From the NCBI GenBank assembly GCA_023451265.1, contig JAEYAG010000159.1:1-35000 (forward strand): a stretch of 35,000 bases of DNA, given 5' to 3'. Shown piece after piece: positions 6,729 through 14,141 of this stretch. Below the pieces are notes generated by a model. The model searched no databases. It was not told where the DNA came from and worked only from the letters and a program-made list of their open reading frames with translations. Numbering within the stretch: the first letter of the stretch is position 1; each line of letters starts with the position of its first letter. The translations under genes and the position numbers were made by a program. The stretch comes from Actinomycetes bacterium (GTDB lineage: Bacteria; Actinomycetota; Actinomycetes; Actinomycetales; Microbacteriaceae).

Positions 6729-8777
6729 GAGGCCGCGGCGCGTCAGCAGCGGAGCGATGTCGGCGTCGCGACCGCGGAAGTCGCGGTACGCCTCGAGCGG
6801 GTCCTTGGAGCCCCCGACGCCGAGCAGCCGCTCGCGGAATCGGTCGCCGTTCTCGCGCGTGAGGCCGCCATTCTCGCGGAACCACTCGACGGTGTCGGCG
6901 TCGAGCACCTCGCTCCAGATGTACGAGTAGTAGCCGGCGCTGTAGCCGCCCGAGAACACGTGCGCGAAGTAGGTCGAGGAGTACCGCGTCGGCACCGCCG
7001 GGTTGTCGAGTCCGATGTCGGCGAGGGCCGCGGCTTCGAAGGCCGCGACGTCGGTGACCTCGGCGGCCGCACGCGCGTCCAGCGCGTGCCAGGCCTGATC
7101 GATCCAGGATGCCGCGAGATACTCGCTCGTCGTGAAGCCCTGATTGAACGCCTCCGACGCACGCAGCTTGTCGACGACCTCCTGCGGCAGCGGCTCACCC
7201 GTCTCGCGATGACGGGCGTATGCGGCGAGGACCTCGGGCCACAGGATCCACATCTCGTTGACCTGGCTGGGGAACTCCACGAAATCGCGGAACACCGCCG
7301 TCCCCGCGAAGTGGGGGTAGGTGACGGTCGCGAACAGTCCGTGCAGGGCGTGGCCGAACTCGTGGAACAGCGTCGTCACCTCGTCGAGGGTGAGCAGAGT
7401 CGGCTGTCCGGCCGCGGGCTTCGGGACGTTCAGGTTGTTCACGACGATCGGCAGGGTTCCCCGCAGTCGCGACTGCGACACGATCGAGTTCATCCATGCG
7501 CCGCCGCGCTTCGTGTCGCGTGTGTACAGATCGAGGATGAACAGCCCCTGTGGCGATCCGTCGGCATTGTGCACCTCGAACACGCGCGCGTCGGGATGGT
7601 AGGCCGGCAGGTCCTCCCGCTCGGTGAACGTGATCCCGTAGAGCGCGGTCGCGGCGCGGAAGACGCCGTCCTGCAGGACGCGCTCCGCCTCGAACCAGGG
7701 GCGCAGCACTGTGCGATCCAGGTCGTACTCCGCCGCGCGCACCTTCTCGGTGTAGAACGCCCAGTCATGGGCCTCGAGGGCGAAGGGCTCCGCCTCGGCG
7801 TCCACGATCCGCTGCAGCGCCTCCTGCTCGGCGTGCGCGTTGCGGGCCGCGGGCACGGCGAGCCGGCGCAGCAGCGCATGCACCGCTTCGGGCGAACCCG
7901 CGGTCTCATCGCTGGTGACATACGCCGCGTGGCTGTCGTACCCGAGGAGCGACGCGCGCTCGGCCCGCAGCCGCACGATCTCGCGGAGCACCGCGCGGTT
8001 GTCGTACTCGTTCTCGCGCGCGCCTCGGCTGCGCGAGGCCTCCAGCAAGCGCCGCCGGCTCTCCCGGTCGATGAGACTCGACAGGTACGGATGCCCGGTG
8101 AACAGCGTGAGCGTCACGACGTACTTCCCGTCGAGCCCCCGATCGGCGGCGTTCTGGGCCGCGGCGGACAGTTCGCCCTCGGTGAGCCCGTCGAGTTCGG
8201 TGGCGTCGTCGAAGACGACCGCGAGGTCGTTCGTATCGGCGAGCAGGTTCTTCTCGAAGGTCGTGGTGAGCACCGAGAGCCGCTGGTTCAGTTCCGTGAG
8301 CTGCTGCTTCTGCGCATCGTCGAGCCCCGCCCCGGCGTGCGTCATCTCGCGGTAGTGACGCTCGACGAGGTACCGCTGTTCGGGGTCGAGAGCGAGGTCG
8401 GCGAGCCGGTCGTGCAGTGTCTTGATGCGCCAGTAGAGCTGACCGTCGAGCTGCACGGCGTCCTGATGAGCGGCCATGAGCGGCGCGAGAGCCTCGTCGA
8501 TCTCCTGGATCTGTGCCGTCGCATCCGCCGAGGACACCGTGTAGAAGGTGCGCGCGACGCGTCCCAGCAGGTCCCCGGACCGCTCCAGCGCGACCATCGT
8601 GTTCTCGAACGTCGGCATCGAGCGCACCCGGGTGATGTTCTCGATCTCGCGCCGATGCTCCGCGAACGCCGCGTCGAAGGCCGGGAGATAGTGCTCCGGA
8701 CGGATCTGCCGGTAGTCGGGCAGGCCGTAGGGGAGCGTGCTCTCGAGGAGGAGGGGGTTCGTCGCGGCATCCGTCAT
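6720..8777 (-). CDS. dcp: M3 family metallopeptidase (dipeptidyl carboxypeptidase type)
   Basis: 685 residues, thimet-oligopeptidase family M3A, closest in layout to peptidyl-dipeptidase Dcp, a cytoplasmic zinc enzyme that cleaves short peptides, often the products of ATP-dependent proteases. The zinc motif HEFGHALHG lies in TTLFHEFGHALHG, with the third ligand expected in the downstream FVEFPSQVNE. The N-terminus LPYGLPDYRQIRPEHYLPAF is typical of the family. No signal peptide is seen. It is divergent from an ArsR-type regulator, with 81 bases between start codons, and has TAGGGT 6 bases before its ATG, so it looks leaderless. The exact subfamily (Dcp against oligopeptidase A) cannot be fixed by eye. 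Confidence 0.9.
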   Translation of the reverse strand: MTDAATNPLLLESTLPYGLPDYRQIRPEHYLPAFDAAFAEHRREIENITRVRSMPTFENTMVALERSGDLLGRVARTFYTVSSADATAQIQEIDEALAPLMAAHQDAVQLDGQLYWRIKTLHDRLADLALDPEQRYLVERHYREMTHAGAGLDDAQKQQLTELNQRLSVLTTTFEKNLLADTNDLAVVFDDATELDGLTEGELSAAAQNAADRGLDGKYVVTLTLFTGHPYLSSLIDRESRRRLLEASRSRGARENEYDNRAVLREIVRLRAERASLLGYDSHAAYVTSDETAGSPEAVHALLRRLAVPAARNAHAEQEALQRIVDAEAEPFALEAHDWAFYTEKVRAAEYDLDRTVLRPWFEAERVLQDGVFRAATALYGITFTEREDLPAYHPDARVFEVHNADGSPQGLFILDLYTRDTKRGGAWMNSIVSQSRLRGTLPIVVNNLNVPKPAAGQPTLLTLDEVTTLFHEFGHALHGLFATVTYPHFAGTAVFRDFVEFPSQVNEMWILWPEVLAAYARHRETGEPLPQEVVDKLRASEAFNQGFTTSEYLAASWIDQAWHALDARAAAEVTDVAAFEAAALADIGLDNPAVPTRYSSTYFAHVFSGGYSAGYYSYIWSEVLDADTVEWFRENGGLTRENGDRFRERLLGVGGSKDPLEAYRDFRGRDADIAPLLTRRGLDA

Positions 8778-8783
8778 GGATCC

Positions 8784-8789
8784 ACCCTA
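8784..8789 (-). promoter_or_regulatory. -10 box for leaderless M3 peptidase gene
   Basis: TAGGGT on the minus strand (8789-8784) ends 6 bases before the ATG at 8777. No Shine-Dalgarno sequence is present between them. Confidence 0.5.
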
Positions 8790-8812
8790 GAGTCCGCGGT
8801 CGGCGGGAATCA

Positions 8813-8855
8813 CAAAGGTATGTTTGCAAAACAACCAAGGCAAAGGTATCTTTGC
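8813..8855 (+). promoter_or_regulatory. ArsR-type regulator promoter with paired operators
   Basis: The promoter is close to consensus: TTGCAA (8824-8829), 17-base spacer, TATCTT (8847-8852), then 6 bases to the ATG at 8859. Two copies of a CAAAGGTAT(G/C)TTTGC element start 28 bases apart, at 8813 and 8841. The second extends to the perfect palindrome GCAAAGGTATCTTTGC (8840-8855) and covers the -10; the first covers the -35. The local A+T richness stands out from the surrounding 70% GC. The arrangement predicts autorepression, and possibly control of the divergent peptidase. Confidence 0.75.
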
Positions 8856-8858
8856 ATC

Positions 8859-9449
8859 ATGGCCGAACAACAGATGCGCGAACTGGATACCGCGGCGCTG
8901 CGCGCGCTGGGGCACCCCCTGCGCGTGCGGATCTTCGACATCCTCAGCCGCGAAGGCGCGCAGACGTCCAGCAGTCTCTCCGAGATGACGGGGGAGTCCA
9001 GCGGGTCGACGAGCTACCATCTCCGCATCCTCGCCCGCGCGCAGCTCATCGAGGAGGATCCCACCCGCGGCAACGCCCGCGAACGCTGGTGGATGCTGCC
9101 GCGGGGACGGGTGCTGGTGGGGAGCGAGGAGACCTCGTCCACGCCGGCGGGGCTCGCGGCGACCCAGTTGGCGCTCACCGAGCTCTACCGTCAGCGCGGC
9201 GAGTGGTTCCTGCGGACCCTCCAGGAGCGACTGGCGCGCCCGAGCGAGCAGTGGGATGCGCACCTGACGTTCGCCAACCTGTCCCTCACGGTGCCGCAGT
9301 ACGAGCAGCTCGCCCGGCGACTGCAGGCGATCATCGACGAGGTCGCGGAGGAGACCCGCGACCAGGACGACGAAGAGGCGGTGCGCTACAGCGTTCGCCT
9401 CGACATCCTGCCCTCCCAGAACCCTCCGCGCGCGCGAGGTGCCCGCTGA
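8859..9449 (+). CDS. ArsR-type winged helix-turn-helix transcriptional regulator
   Basis: 196 residues. The N-terminal wHTH domain (about 8-90) reads LRALGHPLRVRIFDILSREG, a recognition helix near SSGSTSYHLRILARAQLIEE, then a wing with GNARERWWMLP. The remaining 100 residues are helical and acidic (YRQRGEWFLRTLQERL; DEVAEETRDQDDEEA), probably for dimerisation. There is no metal-binding CxC as in ArsR/SmtB metal sensors, so the ligand is unknown. Relatives often precede drug-efflux transporters; here the partner on one side is a 66-residue unknown protein and on the other the divergent M3 peptidase. The start at 8859 is set by the promoter 6 bases upstream. Confidence 0.85.
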   Translation: MAEQQMRELDTAALRALGHPLRVRIFDILSREGAQTSSSLSEMTGESSGSTSYHLRILARAQLIEEDPTRGNARERWWMLPRGRVLVGSEETSSTPAGLAATQLALTELYRQRGEWFLRTLQERLARPSEQWDAHLTFANLSLTVPQYEQLARRLQAIIDEVAEETRDQDDEEAVRYSVRLDILPSQNPPRARGAR

Positions 9450-9649
9450 TGGCCGCCATCGCGACCCCGCCGGTACGCCTGACGCTCGCGGACCGCGTCG
9501 CCCTGCGCATTGCGGTGGCGCTGGAGGTCGGAGTCATCGAGCGCATCGAGCGCCGCCGATTCCGTGACGACTGTCGGCGTGCCGACGTCCCGGAGACGGC
9601 ATGGGACCAGTGCGCGATGCGCGCGCACCTTCTCGGCATCCGCCGCTGA
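9449..9649 (+). CDS. Small unknown basic protein coupled to the regulator
   Basis: 66 residues, not recognised. The ATG shares its A with the regulator's stop (TGATG), and GAGGT lies about 8 bases before it, so translation is coupled. The protein is Arg- and Ala-rich with an amphipathic segment LADRVALRIAVALEVGVIERIERRRF and a more polar end. There is no signal peptide or clear membrane helix. Codon third positions are mostly G or C and GGCATCC appears near the end as in real genes here. It could be a helper or co-regulator of the ArsR-type protein, but that is only inferred from position. Confidence 0.6.
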   Translation: MAAIATPPVRLTLADRVALRIAVALEVGVIERIERRRFRDDCRRADVPETAWDQCAMRAHLLGIRR

Positions 9650-9652
9650 GGA

Positions 9653-9901
9653 TCAGCCGAACTCGTCCTCGTCGTCGTGACGGACGACGACCTCGCCCGA
9701 GGCGCTCGCCTCCACGATGACGCCGGTGTCGAGCTCCGCGATCGGCCGGCCCTCGAGGAACGTCAGGGTCCACCGCGGGCGCGGCTGACCGAGGTCGTCG
9801 CCGGGGATCGCACGATCGACGGCCGTGATCTGCGCGCGCAGCACAGCCGGCACCGCCGCCGGGGGCTCGTCGCCGCTCGTCCAGCGTGTACCGAGCTGCA
9901 T
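9653..9901 (-). CDS. Small unknown protein coupled to valS
   Basis: 82 residues, not recognised. Its ATG follows the valS stop by one base (TGATATG on the minus strand), so it should be translated by ribosomes finishing valS. The sequence has a likely beta-rich core, RWTLTFLEGRPIAELDTGVIVEA then GEVVVRHDDEDEFG, and an acidic end; there are no Cys residues, signal peptide or membrane helix. The stop is 3 bases from the end of the convergent 66-residue gene. The tight coupling to a synthetase gene makes it likely to be real. Confidence 0.65.
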   Translation of the reverse strand: MQLGTRWTSGDEPPAAVPAVLRAQITAVDRAIPGDDLGQPRPRWTLTFLEGRPIAELDTGVIVEASASGEVVVRHDDEDEFG

Positions 9902-9902
9902 A

Positions 9903-12476
9903 TCAGGCCTCCTCGGTGGCGAGTTCGACGGTGTCGACGGCGAAGGTGTCCCAGCCGCCGAGGAGTTCGAGATCCGCGATGCGGCCGACGGCCTTCAGGT
10001 CGCCCTCGGCCAGCCGCAGCGCGGCGATCGTGGCGTCGTCGGCCCGCAGCACGAGGCGCGCGACCGGGGTCTTCTGCGACGCCTTCGCCTCGGTCTTGGC
10101 GCGGCGGATGCCGATGAGCGCGACGGATGCCGCGGCGAGCACCGCGGGGTCGCCCGCGATCTCGAGCGGCTCGGGCCAGGCGGCGGTGTGGATGGACCCC
10201 TCCTCGAACCACGACCACGCCTCCTCCGTCGCGAAGGCGAGGACGGGGGCGAGCAGGCGCAGCAGGGTCGACAGCGCGAGGCGCAGCGCGAGCGCGGCGG
10301 ATGCCTGACCGGCGTCGGTCTGGTTGTACGCACGCTCCTTGACGAGCTCAAGGTAATCGTCGCAGAACGTCCAGAAGAACGCCTCGGTCACTTCCAGCGC
10401 GCGGGCGTGGTCATAGGCCTCGAAGGCCTTCGTCGCGTCGCGCACCACCTGATCGAGGGTCGCGAGCATCGCGGCATCCAGCGCATGCGTCACGTGGGCA
10501 CCCTCGGGAACCGGGAACGACAGCACGAACTTCGCGGCGTTCAGCACCTTGATCGCGAGACGCCGGCCGATCTTCACCTGCGTCGGGTTCTGCGGATCGA
10601 AGGCGGCGTCGGCGCCCAGGCGGCTCGATGCGGACCAGTACCGCACGGCGTCGGTGCCGTGCGCCTCGAGGATGTCGGCGGGCGTGACGACGTTGCCCTT
10701 CGACTTCGACATCTTCTTGCGGTCGGGGTCGACGATGAAGCCGCTGATCGCGGCATCCGTCCACGGCGCGCGGCCGTCTTCGAGAGCCGAGCGCACCATC
10801 GTGGAGAACAGCCACGTGCGGATGATGTCCTGCCCCTGGGGGCGCAGGTCGAACGGCGCGACGAGGTTCCACAGCTCCTCGTCGCGCTGCCAGCCGCCGG
10901 CCAGCTGCGGGGTGAGGGACGAGGTCGCCCACGTGTCGAAGATGTCCTTCTCGCCCTCGAATCCGCCCGGCACGCCGCGCTGGTCCTCGGTGTATCCCGC
11001 GGGCGCGTCGGTCGTCGGGTCGACGGGCAGCGCGGCCAGGTCCGCCGTGATCACCTCGCCGTCGATGCGCTCTCCGTTCTCGTCGAGCGGGTACCAGACC
11101 GGAATCGGCACGCCGAAGAAGCGCTGGCGCGAGATGAGCCAGTCGCCCGTCAGGCCGTTCGTCCAGTTCTCGTAGCGCACCCGCATGAAGTCGGGGTGCC
11201 AGTCCATGCCGCGGCCGAGCGCGATGAGCTTGTCGCGCAGGGCCTCGTCGCGGGCGCCGTTGCGCAGGTACCACTGCCTCGTCGAGACGATCTCGAGGGC
11301 CCGGTCGCCCTTCTCGTAGAACTTCACTGGGTGGCTGAAGGGCTTCGACACCTCGAGGAGCTCGCCGGATGCCTCGAGCAGCTCGACCATCTTCTTCTTC
11401 GCGCTGAACACCGTCAGGCCCGCGATCTCGGCGTAGGCGGCCTTCGCGGCATCCGTCACGAGCGCCTCAGGGGCGTCGGCGAGGATGCGGCCGTCCTGCC
11501 CGAGGATCGTGCGGTTGGGGAGGTCGAGCTCGCGCCACCAGATGATGTCGGTCACGTCGCCGAACGTGCAGATCATCGCAATGCCCGAGCCCTTGTCCTG
11601 CTGGGCGAGGTGGTGCGCGAGCACGGGCACCTCGACGTCGAAGATCGGGGTGCGCACAGTCGTGCCGAAGTAGGGCTGGTACCGCTCGTCGTCGGGATTC
11701 GCGACGAGCGCGACGCAGGCCGCGAGCAGCTCGGGGCGCGTCGTCTCGATGTGGAGGTCGCCGGAGCCGTCGGTCTTGTGGAAGGCGATGCGGTGGTACG
11801 ACGCCTGCTGCTCGCGGTCTTCGAGCTCGGCCTGCGCGATCGCAGAGCGGAAGTCGATGTCCCAGAGCGTCGGCGCCATCGACTGGTACGCCTCGCCGCG
11901 CTCGAGGTTGCGGAGGAACGCGAGCTGGCTCGTGCGGATGGTCTCGTCCGAGATCGTGCGGTAGGTCTGGGTCCAGTCGACCGAGAGGCCGAGCTGACGG
12001 AACACCGCCTCGAAGGCCTTCTCGTCCTCTTCCGTGAGCGCCTCGCACAGCTCGATGAAGTTGCGGCGGCTGATCGGCACCTGGTCGGCGGGCTTGAGGC
12101 TCTTCGCGTCGCCGTGGAATGGCGGGGTGAAGTCGGGGTCGTACGGCAGCGAGGTGTCGCAGCGCACGCCGTAGAAGTTCTGCACGCGCCGCTCGGTCGG
12201 CAGGCCGTTGTCGTCCCAGCCCATCGGGTAGAACACGGTCTTGCCGCGCATGCGCTCGAACCGCGCCTTGACGTCGGTGTGCGTGTAGCTGAAGACGTGG
12301 CCGATGTGGAGGCTCCCCGACGCGGTCGGCGGGGGAGTGTCGACGGAGAAGACCCCCGCCCGTCCCTTCGCCGTGGCGGCGTCGCGGTCGAACAGGTACG
12401 TTCCGGCCGCGCTCCACGCGGCATCCCACTTCTGCTCGAGGCCTTCCAGCGCGGGCTTGTCGGGAATCGTCGACAT
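9903..12476 (-). CDS. valS: Valyl-tRNA synthetase
   Basis: 857 residues, class I synthetase that charges tRNA-Val and edits misactivated threonine. The HIGH motif is H57-I-G-H60 in SLHIGHVFSYTHTD and the KMSKS loop is KKMSKSKGNVVTP near residue 587. The editing domain occupies the central part (about 170-400). The C-terminus ends soon after the anticodon-binding helices and a short basic KTEAKASQKTPVARL segment, so the long coiled-coil arm of E. coli ValRS is missing or much reduced, as in the shorter archaeal-like ValRS group. The start at 12476 has GAGGAG 7 bases upstream; the frame stays open 50 codons further back without family-like sequence. Confidence 0.96.
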   Translation of the reverse strand: MSTIPDKPALEGLEQKWDAAWSAAGTYLFDRDAATAKGRAGVFSVDTPPPTASGSLHIGHVFSYTHTDVKARFERMRGKTVFYPMGWDDNGLPTERRVQNFYGVRCDTSLPYDPDFTPPFHGDAKSLKPADQVPISRRNFIELCEALTEEDEKAFEAVFRQLGLSVDWTQTYRTISDETIRTSQLAFLRNLERGEAYQSMAPTLWDIDFRSAIAQAELEDREQQASYHRIAFHKTDGSGDLHIETTRPELLAACVALVANPDDERYQPYFGTTVRTPIFDVEVPVLAHHLAQQDKGSGIAMICTFGDVTDIIWWRELDLPNRTILGQDGRILADAPEALVTDAAKAAYAEIAGLTVFSAKKKMVELLEASGELLEVSKPFSHPVKFYEKGDRALEIVSTRQWYLRNGARDEALRDKLIALGRGMDWHPDFMRVRYENWTNGLTGDWLISRQRFFGVPIPVWYPLDENGERIDGEVITADLAALPVDPTTDAPAGYTEDQRGVPGGFEGEKDIFDTWATSSLTPQLAGGWQRDEELWNLVAPFDLRPQGQDIIRTWLFSTMVRSALEDGRAPWTDAAISGFIVDPDRKKMSKSKGNVVTPADILEAHGTDAVRYWSASSRLGADAAFDPQNPTQVKIGRRLAIKVLNAAKFVLSFPVPEGAHVTHALDAAMLATLDQVVRDATKAFEAYDHARALEVTEAFFWTFCDDYLELVKERAYNQTDAGQASAALALRLALSTLLRLLAPVLAFATEEAWSWFEEGSIHTAAWPEPLEIAGDPAVLAAASVALIGIRRAKTEAKASQKTPVARLVLRADDATIAALRLAEGDLKAVGRIADLELLGGWDTFAVDTVELATEEA

Positions 12477-12540
12477 GGTGGTCTCCTCGAGCGATATAGG
12501 CGGCACTGTGTGAGCGTGCCTGAGTGTGGGTTGTGGCGTC

Positions 12541-12546
12541 AGTCTA
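12541..12546 (-). promoter_or_regulatory. valS -10 box
   Basis: TAGACT on the minus strand (12546-12541) predicts a start near 12534 and a leader of roughly 58 bases. I see no T-box here, unlike ileS. No good -35 is visible. Confidence 0.45.
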
Positions 12547-12597
12547 CCCGGTGCGGGTGCGGACCCGCGGGCCTGTGGCGGCGGATGCCGCGGAGAT

Positions 12598-12664
12598 GGC
12601 GGATTCCGAGGAGCGAACCCCGGCATCCGCTCCTCGGAACCCGACTTCCTCCTCGGAATCCGCC
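12598..12664. repeat. Nested inverted repeats between GNAT gene and valS
   Basis: GGCGGATTCCGAGGAG (12598-12613) is the exact reverse complement of 12649-12664, a 16-bp stem with a 35-base loop. Inside, GCTCCTCGGAA (12629-12639) is an alternative partner for 12604-12614, so two exclusive hairpins can form. The rest of the 205-base gap from 12477 to 12681 holds only the valS promoter and leader. It could be the terminator of the GNAT gene, but there is no T-tract. Confidence 0.7.
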
Positions 12665-12681
12665 CCGGCCGGCTCGGATGC

Positions 12682-13227
12682 CTAGGCCGTCCGCTCCGGC
12701 GCGCGGCGGTCCCACGCGGCCCGAGACAGCGCGAAGGCCAGGTGCGGCATGTCCACGCCGCGGTAGTGCGTCGTGTAGGTGCGGCGGACGGTCATGCCGA
12801 GTCGGATGGCGACGTTCATGGAGGCCACGTTGGTCGAGCGCACCTTGGCGTACAGGTCGTCGATCGGCAGCGCGCCGAATGCCCAGTCGCGGCACGCGGC
12901 GGCGGCTTCAAGCGCATAGCCCCGGTGCCAGTGCGCACGCTGGAACAGGTACCCGACCTCGGTCACCTCGTCGTCGTCGATGCGCTGCAGCGTGATGCCG
13001 CACTGGCCGATCATCTCGCCGCTCTCGCGCAGCACCACCGCCCACAGCCCGAAGCCGTCGCGCGCGTAGCGCTCGCGCTGCCGCTGCAGCCACTCCTCGA
13101 CCTCGCCCGCACTGAACGCGCCCTCGTAGGCGACCATGGCGACCGGGTCGGTGAGAATCGCCGCCAGGACCGGCAGGTCCGCATCCGTCATCTCCCGCAG
13201 CGTGAGTCGCGGTGTCGCCAGGTTCAC
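12682..13227 (-). CDS. GNAT family N-acetyltransferase
   Basis: 181 residues of the RimJ/RimL-like acetyltransferase type: TPRLTLREMTDADLPVLAAIL at the start, IGQCGITLQRIDDDEVTEVGYLF as the central strands, then HWHRGYALEAAAACRDWAF, where the acetyl-CoA loop normally reads Q/R-x-x-G-x-G/A, and VRSTNVASMNVAIRLGM near the end. The acceptor (small molecule or protein N-terminus) cannot be told. The start is GTG at 13227, chosen because it overlaps the stop of the upstream gene as GTGA and begins exactly where the family does. It is translated with the pentapeptide-repeat gene before it and is followed by a 205-base gap with nested inverted repeats. Confidence 0.88.
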   Translation of the reverse strand: MNLATPRLTLREMTDADLPVLAAILTDPVAMVAYEGAFSAGEVEEWLQRQRERYARDGFGLWAVVLRESGEMIGQCGITLQRIDDDEVTEVGYLFQRAHWHRGYALEAAAACRDWAFGALPIDDLYAKVRSTNVASMNVAIRLGMTVRRTYTTHYRGVDMPHLAFALSRAAWDRRAPERTA

Positions 13228-13883
13228 GGGGCGATCCGGATGCCGAGTGCGTGCGCGAACGCGGCGGCGTGCAGTTCGCTCTGGCGTGGGGAGAGCCAGG
13301 CGCCGGACAGCCCGCGCGGGTCGGTGAACGACAGCGCCTCGAGCCCGCGCAGGTCGACATCCGTCGAGCGGAGGCCGCGCGTGTCGACCTCGTCGGCGCG
13401 CGTGTCGTCGAACCGCACCCGGGTCAGCCGCGCCTCGGGCACGTCGAGGGTCCCGATCTCGCACCCCACGAAGCGGACGTCGCCGAGTGACGCGGACGGC
13501 AGCGAGAGGTAGTCGATGCGCACGCCGCGAAGGGTCACGCCGTCCCACTCGGCACGCAACGCGTCGAGGCTCCCGAGCCGGCCGCCCTCGACGACGACAT
13601 TGCGCCACGTGCCGTCGCGGGCGACGAGCTCCACGGCGCGCAGGTCCGACACCACCACGTCGGTCAGTGTGGCCCCCGTGAGGTCGAGCCGGCCGACGGA
13701 TGCCGCGGCCAGCCGCGACTCGGCGATGCGGCTGTGTGCGGCATCCGTGTCACCGGCGCCCAGCGTGACCTGCGCTCCGACCACGTCGGCCCGGGGCGCG
13801 AGACCGGTGTGCTCCTCCAGCCGCGGCGGAAGATCGGGGGTGTGATCGCGCGGCGACGCGGGCGCGGTGGTACGACGGGCCAT
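13224..13883 (-). CDS. Pentapeptide repeat-containing protein
   Basis: 219 residues. After a Pro/Arg-rich N-terminus (about 1-35) there are loose A(D/N)LXX-like pentapeptide repeats: LAAASVGRLDLTGATLTDVVVSDLRAV and later LRGVRIDYL, LGDVRFVGCEIGTLDVPEARLTRVRF, TRGLRSTDVDLRGLEAL. Such repeats fold as a right-handed quadrilateral beta-helix. Some family members (MfpA, Qnr) mimic DNA and bind gyrase; the repeats here are irregular and that role is not supported by anything else. The start at 13883 is preferred over an ATG 27 codons upstream because TACGCT lies 7 bases before it and the upstream part overlaps the ileS promoter. It overlaps the GNAT gene by GTGA. Confidence 0.8.
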   Translation of the reverse strand: MARRTTAPASPRDHTPDLPPRLEEHTGLAPRADVVGAQVTLGAGDTDAAHSRIAESRLAAASVGRLDLTGATLTDVVVSDLRAVELVARDGTWRNVVVEGGRLGSLDALRAEWDGVTLRGVRIDYLSLPSASLGDVRFVGCEIGTLDVPEARLTRVRFDDTRADEVDTRGLRSTDVDLRGLEALSFTDPRGLSGAWLSPRQSELHAAAFAHALGIRIAP

Positions 13884-13890
13884 GTCCTTC

Positions 13891-13896
13891 AGCGTA
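13891..13896 (-). promoter_or_regulatory. -10 box for leaderless pentapeptide-repeat gene
   Basis: TACGCT (13896-13891, minus strand) is 7 bases from the ATG at 13883. It lies only 8 bases from the plus-strand ileS -10 (13905-13910), so the two polymerases would compete for the same DNA. Confidence 0.5.
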
Positions 13897-13904
13897 GGCC
13901 CGCG

Positions 13905-13910
13905 TATGAT
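13905..13910 (+). promoter_or_regulatory. ileS promoter -10 box
   Basis: TATGAT, close to consensus, predicts a start near 13917, just before the first T-box stem. No clear -35 is seen. Confidence 0.6.
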
Positions 13911-13916
13911 GGACGC

Positions 13917-14141
13917 ATCAGCATCGATCCGGCCATCACCGGGGAGCTCGCGGAAGAACGGCACGACCTCGGCACACGCTCGGGGCCGGGCCCACTAGAA
14001 CCGCGCGGGGCAGGCCCGTGACAGCCGCAGAGTGAGTGGCCCGAGGTCTCCGACCGACGGCAAGCGGGGTGGTACCGCGGTCGCACGGCGATCGTCCTCG
14101 CAGGAAGCGCTGCAAGACGCACGAGCACCTGCTGGAGTGAC
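13917..14141 (+). promoter_or_regulatory. Translational T-box riboswitch of ileS
   Basis: A leader of about 225 bases with the hallmarks of actinobacterial ileS T-boxes. A very short Stem I, CCGG-CCATCA-CCGG, presents the isoleucine specifier ATC (13935-13937) in its loop; GGAAGAACGG follows. The T-box GGGTGGTACCGCG (14067-14079) has the TGGT bulge expected to pair with the ACCA end of uncharged tRNA-Ile. There is no terminator T-tract. Instead TCCTCGCAGG (14095-14104) can pair with CCTGCTGGA (14128-14136), covering the Shine-Dalgarno GGAG just before the ATG. Uncharged tRNA-Ile should free the ribosome binding site. Confidence 0.93.

Noticed and set aside
12477..12540. A T-box or other riboswitch in the valS leader
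   Set aside because: The leader is only about 58 bases and has no GGTGGTACCGCG-type T-box.
9825..12995. Open frame of over 1,000 codons antisense to valS
   Set aside because: valS motifs are complete on the other strand; the antisense product is low-complexity and crosses gene boundaries.
13224..13883. Gyrase-protecting (Qnr/MfpA) protein
   Set aside because: Pentapeptide repeats are irregular and no resistance context is present; only the fold can be claimed.
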